This document shows positions 1-5,369 of a stretch of 7,786 bases of DNA, piece by piece. Every line of letters starts with the position of its first letter. Positions within the stretch are counted from its first letter, which is position 1. Origin of the DNA: an uncultured Collinsella sp. (GTDB lineage: Bacteria; Actinomycetota; Coriobacteriia; Coriobacteriales; Coriobacteriaceae); NCBI GenBank assembly GCA_900758885.1, contig CAAETD010000127.1:1-7786 (forward strand), written 5' to 3'. A program made the position numbers and the translations under genes. The notes beneath the pieces are model-generated. The model worked only from the letters and a program-made list of their open reading frames with translations. It did not search any database and was not told where the DNA came from.

Positions 1-1
1 T

Positions 2-130
2 ATCATGGAGCTCGTCACCGAGCCTTGCACGCCTAAGGCCAAGAAGGCTGCTCCGGCCCCCAAGAAGGCCGCTGCTCCCAAGAAGGTCGAGGCTGCCGAG
101 GAGGCTCCTGCTGAGGAGACCGCTGAGTAG
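2..130 (+). CDS. rplQ: 50S ribosomal protein L17, C-terminal end (partial)
   Basis: This is the last 42 codons of a gene that begins before the window. The first visible residues, IMELV, match the usual end of the L17 fold, where the last strand ends in -ELV. After that comes a tail of about 37 residues made almost only of Ala, Lys, Pro and Glu, basic first (KAKKAAPAPKK) and acidic at the end (EEAPAEETAE). Such disordered tails are familiar on actinobacterial L17 and are absent from short versions such as that of E. coli. L17 is a structural protein of the large ribosomal subunit. The assignment rests on the short ELV match, the tail, the strong terminator behind it and the adjacent truA, since rpoA-rplQ-truA is a common order. 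The stop is TAG at 128-130. Confidence 0.75.
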   Translation: MMELVTEPCTPKAKKAAPAPKKAAAPKKVEAAEEAPAEETAE

Positions 131-155
131 ACAATCTGTCTGCATAGGCTATATT
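128..155 (+). promoter_or_regulatory. candidate sigma-70-type promoter for truA
   Basis: TAGACA (128-133, five of six matches to TTGACA) is separated by 16 nt from TATATT (150-155, five of six matches to TATAAT). The -35 box includes the rplQ stop codon. The predicted start of transcription is near 162, inside the left arm of the rplQ terminator. RNA starting there would keep only about half of the terminator stem and could read on into truA. This is a pattern match only; no other good promoter is visible in the 35 nt between the terminator and truA. Confidence 0.45.
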
Positions 156-156
156 C

Positions 157-187
157 GAGGGGTACGTTCGCGTACCCCTCTTTTTTT
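157..187 (+). terminator. rho-independent terminator after rplQ
   Basis: A perfect 10-bp stem (GAGGGGTACG at 157-166 with CGTACCCCTC at 171-180) closes a TTCG tetraloop and is followed by seven T (181-187). This is a textbook intrinsic terminator that should end most transcription from the ribosomal protein operon before truA. Confidence 0.93.
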
Positions 188-222
188 GTCGAAATGTCAT
201 TGCCTGTTTGTTGGGAGCGCCC

Positions 223-1047
223 ATGACTGCGCCGTCTGATTTCAATTCGATTTCCGAGCTTGACGCCACGCTCGTTTTCCACGTGGCCTACGATGGCTCG
301 TCCTATAGCGGCTTTGCGGAGCAGCCGGGCCAGACGACGGTTGCGGGCGAGCTGCGCCGCGCTATCGAGACGCTCCTGCGCCGTCCGATCGACCTGACGT
401 GCGCGGGTCGTACCGATGCCGGCGTGCATGCCGTGGCTCAGTACATCAGCGTGCCCGTAACGGACGCTGAGCTCGCGTGTACGCGCCGTAGGTGGCTGCG
501 GGCTATGGATGCCCTGCTGCCCAAAGATATCGCCATCAACGAGGTCTACAAGGCCCGTAAGGGCTTTTCTGCGCGCTTTGACGCGCGCTCTCGCACTTAC
601 ACCTATCGCATTGCCGATCGCGATGCGCGCCCCGTGCTGTCCCGCGGTGCCGTGTGGTGGCATCGCTATCCCTTGGATGTTGAGGCTATGTCTGCTGCCT
701 GCCCCGCGCTGCTGGGCGAGCAGGACTTTAAAAGCTTTTGCAAGGTTGCCTCGGCCGTTGGCAAGCCCACGCATCGCTGCGTGATGCGTGCCGAGTTTGG
801 CCATGAGATTGCGTTTGGCGAGGACATCCTTACGTTTACCATCGAGGGCAATGCGTTCCTGCATTCGATGGTCCGTACGATCGTGGGCACGCTTGTCGAG
901 ATTGGCATGCATCGCCGTGAACCCGAGTGGATGCGCGAGGTTATCGATGCTTGCGACCGTACCGCTGCGGGCCCCACGGCTCCTGCCTGCGGCCTTACGT
1001 TTATGGGCGTGGATTACGATCCCGCCGAGCTCGTCGTGCTCGACTAG
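223..1047 (+). CDS. truA: tRNA pseudouridine(38-40) synthase TruA
   Basis: TruA converts uridines 38, 39 and 40 in the anticodon arm of many tRNAs to pseudouridine and acts in the cytoplasm. The 274-residue product has the family signature GRTDAGVHA at 62-70, with the catalytic Asp at D65. Other family blocks are SARFDARSRTYTYRI at 116-130, whose Y126 matches the active-site Tyr, and FLHSMVRTIVG from 212, whose R218 matches the conserved Arg. Length is close to the usual 245-275. The ATG at 223 was chosen because GGGAG (213-217) lies 5 nt before it; in-frame TTG codons at 208 and 211 would add only five or four residues and place the start over that site. The gene follows rplQ, as in many bacteria, but a strong terminator lies between them. 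It is probably expressed by read-through plus the candidate promoter at 128-155. Confidence 0.96.
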   Translation: MTAPSDFNSISELDATLVFHVAYDGSSYSGFAEQPGQTTVAGELRRAIETLLRRPIDLTCAGRTDAGVHAVAQYISVPVTDAELACTRRRWLRAMDALLPKDIAINEVYKARKGFSARFDARSRTYTYRIADRDARPVLSRGAVWWHRYPLDVEAMSAACPALLGEQDFKSFCKVASAVGKPTHRCVMRAEFGHEIAFGEDILTFTIEGNAFLHSMVRTIVGTLVEIGMHRREPEWMREVIDACDRTAAGPTAPACGLTFMGVDYDPAELVVLD

Positions 1048-1165
1048 GGGAGGGCTCGACGCGTCGTGCGTCGACACCCGTCATCTGTGGGCTGCGCGTG
1101 TTCAACATCTGTTCTTGGCGTGCAATACAACCGGTGTCTCATTGCTTTTATTGCTGGGGTGTACC

Positions 1166-1207
1166 ATGAACCACGGTTTGATTCATTGCTGTCGAGAGGA
1201 TGGATAA
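1166..1207 (+). CDS. possible 13-codon upstream ORF before the glycosyltransferase gene
   Basis: An ATG at 1166 follows GGGG (1156-1159) at 6-nt spacing and opens a reading frame of 13 codons (MNHGLIHCCREDG) ending with TAA at 1205-1207. The stop overlaps the first codons of the next gene: its ATG is at 1200 and an alternative TTG start at 1209. The arrangement would suit translational coupling. The peptide is not recognised and shows no run of one amino acid as expected of an attenuator. It may simply be chance, as 13-codon frames are common. Confidence 0.2.
   Translation: MNHGLIHCCREDG
1194..1200 (+). promoter_or_regulatory. Shine-Dalgarno sequence that questions the start of the glycosyltransferase gene
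   Basis: GAGAGGA directly abuts and overlaps the ATG at 1200, too close to serve it. It is 8 nt before an in-frame TTG at 1209-1211, a normal distance. The site therefore points to TTG 1209 as the start (346 residues), while codon preference points to ATG 1200 (349 residues). Confidence 0.5.
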
Positions 1208-2249
1208 CTTGGTTCGACGTGGCTCGCATCCGCGACTTTCGGTGATCCTTGTGGTAGAAGGTTCGCCCAGCTATGCGATGCGTGCGCTCGAGAGTATCCA
1301 GAACCAAGACCTCTACGATTTGCAGATTGTTGTTGTCTGCCGCGATGCTGCGCCCGGTGTGCGCCATTCGCTTCAAGTTGCTGCCGACAGGGACATCCAT
1401 ATTGATTTGATTGACATCGAGGACGCGAAGCGCGGTGCTTGTCTTCGTGCCGGTTTTGCTGCCTCGCGTGGCTCTCAAATCATCGCCATGAACGCCGACG
1501 AGTGGTTAGCTCCGCAGTCCCTTTCCAAGATGGTCGATATCGCGTGCGATACTGCGGCAGACATAGTGTTCCCCACGGTGTCGCTCGACCGCTATGATGC
1601 ACATCGAGAGCGCCATTCGCGCGTCTTGGATGCTACTCATGTTTCCATTGATAGCAAATCTTCGATGGTGACCGGGCTGCCCCAGTTGATTTTAGGCGGC
1701 CTAGTCGTTCAGACCTCTGGCGTGATGTACAGCCGCTCGCTGTTTGAGGCATGCCTTTTGTGCGACAAGGTGTTTCGCACAGTTGGGTTTATGGCGTGCG
1801 CGCTCTCGCGGGCGCAGTGCGTCTCCGGCTGCGGCGACGCTTGTTTCCACGCCGCGGCACCTAAGCTTACAGATGCCTTTGATCCCACCATGTATGCCAA
1901 GGTATCCGATGACACTCGAGCACTCGACGAGCTTGCGGACTCACTCTCGGAAGCAGATAGCGGTGGTCGGCTCAAGCTGGCAAGCCAAAAGTTCTACTTT
2001 GCCGGACTGGTCGCCTGCATCGAGAATTTGTGCCTGAGCCCGCATGGGTTGTCGTCAATCGAGCGTTCCGCCCGCATGCGTGATATGCTCGATGCGCCTC
2101 GAACCCGTCAGATGGTCGCCGCGCTCAAGGACAACCATCGGGGACTCGGTCTGTTGTTTGGGCCGATTGCCAGCGCCAAGCCCGCGCGCTGCGTGATGTG
2201 TACGCATCTGGCAGCTTTTCTTAACCGGACGGGCGCAAAAACCGCCTAA
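1200..2249 (+). CDS. divergent glycosyltransferase family 2 (GT-A) protein
   Basis: The N-terminal 120 residues follow the GT2 pattern. PRLSVILVVEGSPSYAMRAL at 11-30 stands where PxVSVIIPxYN...YL is usual. IQNQDLYDLQIVVVCRDA at 33-50 matches the SIxxQTxxDxEIIVVDDGS stretch, and MNADEWLAP at 97-105 sits at the D-x-D metal/nucleotide-sugar site. The usual DDGS is replaced by CRDA and the D-x-D is N98-A-D100-E101, so the domain is recognisable but degenerate. The remaining 230 residues are mostly helical-looking and I do not recognise them. No signal peptide or clear membrane helix is visible. Such enzymes transfer sugars to cell-surface polysaccharides or proteins, but donor and acceptor cannot be inferred. 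The gene stands alone among housekeeping genes, 152 nt after truA, with no confident promoter of its own. The start is uncertain between ATG 1200 and TTG 1209. Catalytic activity is not assured. Confidence 0.72.
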   Translation: MDNLVRRGSHPRLSVILVVEGSPSYAMRALESIQNQDLYDLQIVVVCRDAAPGVRHSLQVAADRDIHIDLIDIEDAKRGACLRAGFAASRGSQIIAMNADEWLAPQSLSKMVDIACDTAADIVFPTVSLDRYDAHRERHSRVLDATHVSIDSKSSMVTGLPQLILGGLVVQTSGVMYSRSLFEACLLCDKVFRTVGFMACALSRAQCVSGCGDACFHAAAPKLTDAFDPTMYAKVSDDTRALDELADSLSEADSGGRLKLASQKFYFAGLVACIENLCLSPHGLSSIERSARMRDMLDAPRTRQMVAALKDNHRGLGLLFGPIASAKPARCVMCTHLAAFLNRTGAKTA

Positions 2250-2255
2250 ACGGCT

Positions 2256-2293
2256 CATTACGAAACAAACTTGCATAGAATTGTTTCGAAATG
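2256..2293. repeat. 13-bp-arm inverted repeat upstream of argR, possible operator
   Basis: CATTACGAAACAA (2256-2268) and TTGTTTCGAAATG (2281-2293) are inverted copies matching at 12 of 13 positions, with 12 nt between them. It lies just after the glycosyltransferase stop, in AT-rich DNA. The arms are AT-rich and no T run follows, so a terminator is unlikely. A -10-like hexamer TAGAAT (2276-2281, five of six matches) lies in the spacer, so a protein bound to the arms would cover it. It does not resemble the ArgR box consensus; the regulator is unknown. Confidence 0.5.
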
Positions 2294-2333
2294 CGTTCTT
2301 ATACACAAAAGCCTTCAAATAGCGTTAAACTAT

Positions 2334-2348
2334 TCAATCACTGATTGA
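2334..2348. promoter_or_regulatory. perfect 15-bp palindrome in the argR leader, possible operator
   Basis: TCAATCA (2334-2340) and TGATTGA (2342-2348) are perfect inverted copies around C2341, centred about 41 nt before the argR ATG. The preceding ATTCA (2332-2336) matches one half of an ARG box, but the other half (TGAAT) is not present at the right distance. Many ArgR proteins control their own gene, so autoregulation is possible, but this is inference from position. Confidence 0.35.
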
Positions 2349-2381
2349 TTGTCTCCGCCATCTTTTGGAGAGAGGGTTTGT

Positions 2382-2819
2382 ATGGCTAAAAAACGCAATG
2401 GGCGCCAGGATGCCATTAGAGATATTGTGCGCAATAAGGACGTCCGCACGCAGCGCGTGCTGGTCGATGAGCTCCGCGCTATGGGCTTTGATTGCACGCA
2501 GGCGACTGTCTCTCGCGATATTGCCGATATGGGGCTGCGTAAGCTCCCTGAGGGCATCTATGTTCTGGCAGAGGACCTGCACCTGCAGCGTATGGTTTCC
2601 GAGCTCGTAACGGGCGTTCTGCGCACCGATAATCTGGTTATGATCAAGGCTCAGCCTGGCACGGCTTCCGGCATCGCCGCCGCCGTTGATGCGGCAGAGC
2701 TGCCCGATGTGCTTGGCTCGCTTGCCGGCAACGATACGATTTTGGTTATTGCCCAGACGGCCGAGGACGGCGAGCGTCTTGAGGCGCTGATCAATAAGCT
2801 GAGCAATTCTCGCAAGTAG
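2382..2819 (+). CDS. argR: arginine-responsive transcriptional regulator ArgR/AhrC
   Basis: ArgR proteins form hexamers that sense arginine and control arginine synthesis or breakdown by binding ARG boxes. The 145-residue product has the two expected domains. The winged-helix DNA-binding domain covers about 5-70 with the recognition helix motif QATVSRDIADMGL at 40-52. The ligand-binding and hexamer domain covers about 75-145, with KAQPGTASGIAAAVD at 89-103 and GSLAGNDTILVI at 112-123. In most relatives the latter reads G(T/S)xAGDDT; here the first Asp is Asn (N117, codon AAC at 2730-2732). The ATG at 2382 was chosen because AGAGGG (2371-2376) lies 5 nt before it and MAKKRNGRQDAI is a normal N-terminus; a TTG at 2349 would add 11 unsupported residues. 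No arginine pathway gene is in the window. It has its own AT-rich upstream region and terminator, so it is probably monocistronic. Confidence 0.95.
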   Translation: MAKKRNGRQDAIRDIVRNKDVRTQRVLVDELRAMGFDCTQATVSRDIADMGLRKLPEGIYVLAEDLHLQRMVSELVTGVLRTDNLVMIKAQPGTASGIAAAVDAAELPDVLGSLAGNDTILVIAQTAEDGERLEALINKLSNSRK

Positions 2820-2870
2820 GCGTGCGGGTCGTGTGCTCGGCACCGTGCGCGCTGACATAGTGGCTTGTAA

Positions 2871-2903
2871 GGGGTATCGACGTTGGTCGGTGCCCCCTTT
2901 TTT
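2871..2903 (+). terminator. rho-independent terminator after argR
   Basis: GGGGTATCGAC (2871-2881) pairs with GTCGGTGCCCC (2886-2896) over 11 bp, including two G-T wobbles, around a GTTG loop. One more C and six T (2898-2903) follow. It begins 52 nt after the argR stop. Confidence 0.9.
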
Positions 2904-2940
2904 GTCTGCCGGTATAAAGACCGCCCATCAGGTCGCTTTA

Positions 2941-2986
2941 AACTAAAAAGGCCCCCGAGCAGTTTAATAAGCTGCTCGGGGGCCTT
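2941..2986 (-). terminator. rho-independent terminator of the PBP gene, perhaps bidirectional
   Basis: A perfect 15-bp stem, AAGGCCCCCGAGCAG (2948-2962) with CTGCTCGGGGGCCTT (2972-2986), encloses 9 nt. Read on the minus strand the stem is followed by TTTTTAGTTT (2949 down to about 2940), which makes it the terminator of the PBP gene that stops at 3009. On the plus strand the tail is only CTTGTTGCTT, so it would be a weaker back-up for argR transcription. Confidence 0.92.
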
Positions 2987-3008
2987 GTTGCTTATGGCCG
3001 GATGATTT

Positions 3009-5207
3009 CTAGCCGACCGTATCGTCAGGCGTGGGCGAGGGGTCGGGAGTGGGTGTAGGCGTAGGCGTAGGCGTGCCGCCATCGCCGCCGGTCGAACCAC
3101 CAGTGGAGCCGCCCGTCGAGCCACCGGTCGTACCGGTGCCGCCGGTGGTATCGCCGCCCGTGGTCTCGGTGGTCGTGGTCGTCGTGGTAGTCGTTGTGGT
3201 GGTTTCCTCTTTGTCCTCGTTCTCGTCCTTGTCGTCGTTCTCCGTCTTCTTGGTGTTGTTGGTGCCGTAGAACTTCCAGACGCTGTTGTTCTTGTAGGTG
3301 GGCGACGTTCCGGTCGCAAACTCCTCGCGCTCGGTACCGGTCAGAACGGTGTTCATAAACCGCTTAAAGACAGGCAGGTTGGTGCTGTCGCCCAGCAGGT
3401 CCGTGCCGTATTTTTGGATGGGGATCTCACCTGCGGAATAGCCGGTCCACAGGGCGCACGCCAGCTGCGGGGTATAGCCGCAGAACCACAGGTTGGTGGT
3501 GTTGTCGGTGGTGCCCGTTTTGCCGGCATAGGGCTGGTTGACGCTCAGGGCGCCAGCAGCACCCGTACCGCTGCCCTGCATGACGCTGGACAGAACATCG
3601 GTGACCGCGGCGGCCTCGCCCTCGGTAAGCACCTGTGAGGGATTGTCCGTGTGCTGGTACAGCACCGAACCGGTACGAGAGTCAATCTCGGTGATGGCGA
3701 TCGGCTGACGATAGTAGCCGCCGTTGGCAAACGTCGCGTAGGCGGCGGCCATCTCGAGCGGCGAGATCGAGCCAGTGCCGAGCGTCATGACGGGAACGTC
3801 CTCGATGTTGTCCTTGGCGGGATCGATGCCGAGCTTTTTGACGAGCGAGATGATCTTGCTGTTGCCGACGGCTTCCGCCACCTGGATGTAGCCGGTGTTG
3901 GAGGAGTATGCCGTTGCCTGCTTAAGCGTGATGTTGCCATAGCTATGGTTGGCGTAGTTTTGGACCTCGGTCGTGGTGCCCTTGGCCTTGAGCGGCGAGT
4001 TGCAGTTGAGGGTGACATTGGGGTTCATGCCGTTTTGGATGGCAGTTGCCAGCGTAAAGGCCTTGAAGGTGGAGCCGACGGGACGCTTGGCCGTGGCATG
4101 GTTTACGTGGTTCTCGTCGGCGTTGTAGTCGTAGCCGCCCACCATGCACTTGATGTAGCCGGTCTTGGGATCGACGACGACCATGCCCATGTCCAGGCCG
4201 TCGAGCGAGAGCGTGTCGAGCTGCTCGCGAACGGCATTCTCTGCCACCTGCTGCATCGTGGGGTCGATGGTGGTCTTGACGGTCAGGCCGCCCTTAAAGA
4301 GCACGTCGGTCGAGAACTCCTGCTCCAGCAGCTGCTTAACATAGGCGACAAAGTAGGGCTGCGAGTATACGTCGACGCCGCTGCCCGAGATTTCGGTCAC
4401 GTTGAGGGTGATGGGCTCGGCCTGTGCGGCATCGTGCTCTTCCTGCGTAATGTGGCCCAGGCGCAACATGTTGTCGAGGACCTTGTTGCGACGGGACAGC
4501 GCCAGGTCGGGGTTGACCGTGGGGTCGTACTGCGAGGGCGAGTTGGGAAGGCCGATGAGCAGCGCGGCCTCGCTGAGGGTGAGGTCGGCGGCGCTCTTGG
4601 ACAGATAGGTCTCGGCTGCGGCCTCGATGCCGTAGGCGCCGTGGCCGTAATAGATGGTGTTGAGGTACATCATGAGGATCTCGTCTTTGGAGTACATGTC
4701 CTCCATCTTGACGGCGATGTAGGCCTCGCGCACCTTACGCTCGATGGTCGAGTCGAACTGCTCCTCCTGCAGGATGGTGTTGCGCACCAGCTGCTGGGTG
4801 ATAGTCGAGGCGCCTTCGTGCCCGCCGCCGAGGGTTGCCACCGCAGCACGCGCGATACCCCACAGGTCGATACCGCCGTGCTCGTAGAAGCGCTCGTCCT
4901 CGACGTCAACGGTGCCCTGCAGCACGTAGGGGGAGACCTCGTCCTTGGTGATGGACTTGCGGTTTTGCGTGTAGAAGCTCGCGATCTTGTTGCCGTTGCA
5001 GTCGACGATCTCGGTGGGCTCGCTCACCAGATACGCGTTGGCGTCGGTGTAGTCGGGCAGATCGGACAGCCAGCGGTTGACGTTGCCGACCATGCCGATG
5101 CCAAACGCGACGCCCGCGATAAGCAAAAAGCCCAAAAATGAGAGCAGGATTATGGGCAGAGCATGCGTCTTTGAACGGCTGCGTCCCTGTCGTTGGCGAG
5201 GACCCAT
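3009..5207 (-). CDS. class A penicillin-binding protein (peptidoglycan glycosyltransferase/transpeptidase)
   Basis: This bifunctional, membrane-anchored enzyme polymerises lipid II into glycan strands and cross-links the peptides outside the membrane. The 732-residue product has a basic start (RQRQGRSRSK) and one membrane helix at about 17-40. The GT51 domain shows EDERFYEH at 103-110 (catalytic E103), GASTITQQLVRN at 132-143, and REAYIAVKME at 160-169 with a second conserved Glu. The transpeptidase has S379-T-F-K382 (nucleophile S379), S435-S-N437 and K563-T-G565, so both activities look intact. The tail from about 652 is low complexity: Lys/Asp/Glu-rich, twelve Thr, Gly/Thr/Ser repeats, then (TP)5. 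The ATG at 5207 was chosen because GGAGGT lies 6 nt before it; the open frame reaches 5330 but that extra part looks non-coding. The gene is divergent from the U32 gene and convergent with argR. It resembles PBP1a/PonA, but I cannot assign a specific symbol. Confidence 0.95.
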   Translation of the reverse strand: MGPRQRQGRSRSKTHALPIILLSFLGFLLIAGVAFGIGMVGNVNRWLSDLPDYTDANAYLVSEPTEIVDCNGNKIASFYTQNRKSITKDEVSPYVLQGTVDVEDERFYEHGGIDLWGIARAAVATLGGGHEGASTITQQLVRNTILQEEQFDSTIERKVREAYIAVKMEDMYSKDEILMMYLNTIYYGHGAYGIEAAAETYLSKSAADLTLSEAALLIGLPNSPSQYDPTVNPDLALSRRNKVLDNMLRLGHITQEEHDAAQAEPITLNVTEISGSGVDVYSQPYFVAYVKQLLEQEFSTDVLFKGGLTVKTTIDPTMQQVAENAVREQLDTLSLDGLDMGMVVVDPKTGYIKCMVGGYDYNADENHVNHATAKRPVGSTFKAFTLATAIQNGMNPNVTLNCNSPLKAKGTTTEVQNYANHSYGNITLKQATAYSSNTGYIQVAEAVGNSKIISLVKKLGIDPAKDNIEDVPVMTLGTGSISPLEMAAAYATFANGGYYRQPIAITEIDSRTGSVLYQHTDNPSQVLTEGEAAAVTDVLSSVMQGSGTGAAGALSVNQPYAGKTGTTDNTTNLWFCGYTPQLACALWTGYSAGEIPIQKYGTDLLGDSTNLPVFKRFMNTVLTGTEREEFATGTSPTYKNNSVWKFYGTNNTKKTENDDKDENEDKEETTTTTTTTTTTTETTGGDTTGGTGTTGGSTGGSTGGSTGGDGGTPTPTPTPTPDPSPTPDDTVG
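3045..3203 (-). repeat. low-complexity repeat DNA encoding the PBP tail
   Basis: Three repeat blocks run through the 3' end of the PBP gene. On the coding strand they are twelve Thr codons (3168-3203), a Gly/Thr/Ser block including three TGGS units (3075-3158), and five Thr-Pro pairs (3045-3074). The Thr run uses all four codons (six ACC, four ACG, one ACT, one ACA), so it is not a pure trinucleotide repeat. The Thr-Pro part contains a repeated hexamer (GGCGTA on the + strand) that could slip in replication. Confidence 0.85.
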
Positions 5208-5213
5208 ATATTG

Positions 5214-5219
5214 ACCTCC
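5214..5219 (-). promoter_or_regulatory. Shine-Dalgarno sequence fixing the PBP start
   Basis: On the minus strand GGAGGT is 6 nt before the ATG at 5207-5205. This near-perfect site selects that start over the upstream start at 5330, which would add 41 residues before the basic membrane-anchor segment. Confidence 0.85.
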
Positions 5220-5356
5220 AGGTATGTCGTGCCGGGCGGCGGATGTGCCGTCGGGGCAGGATGGACATAAGTTATTACACGATAAACCAAACGGGGCGCG
5301 CAAGGCCTCGTGTATGCTGGAAGACGGCATTTTTCAGAGTGAATGCATACCTTGGT

Positions 5357-5362
5357 AAGGAG
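5357..5362 (+). promoter_or_regulatory. Shine-Dalgarno sequence fixing the U32 protein start
   Basis: AAGGAG lies 7 nt before the ATG at 5370. It falls inside the frame that would start at the ATG at 5343, which has no comparable site, so 5370 is preferred. Confidence 0.8.
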
Positions 5363-5369
5363 TTTGTCG

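Noticed and set aside
1056..1074. Inverted repeat TCGACGC/GCGTCGA just after the truA stop
   Set aside because: A 7-bp stem forms, but no T run follows, so it is not called a terminator; such GC-rich dyads are expected here by chance.
1101..1131. TTCAAC and TACAAC as a promoter for the glycosyltransferase gene
   Set aside because: Weak matches at 19-nt spacing; no more convincing than chance.
2820..2850. GC-rich imperfect hairpin right after the argR stop
   Set aside because: Eight pairs with two wobbles and no T run; the real terminator lies 20 nt further on.
3031..3270. Plus-strand Val/Pro/Ser repeat frame opposite the PBP tail
   Set aside because: It is the reverse-strand reading of the low-complexity PBP tail, with no independent start signal.
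3651..5141. Open frame of 496 codons on the + strand opposite the PBP gene
   Set aside because: It is an antisense shadow of a high-GC gene. The translation is Val/Gly/Leu/Asp-rich without recognisable motifs, while the minus strand carries all the catalytic motifs of a class A PBP.
5208..5330. Upstream extension of the PBP by 41 residues
   Set aside because: The added sequence has no family resemblance and precedes the basic membrane-anchor start; the ATG at 5207 has a near-perfect Shine-Dalgarno sequence.
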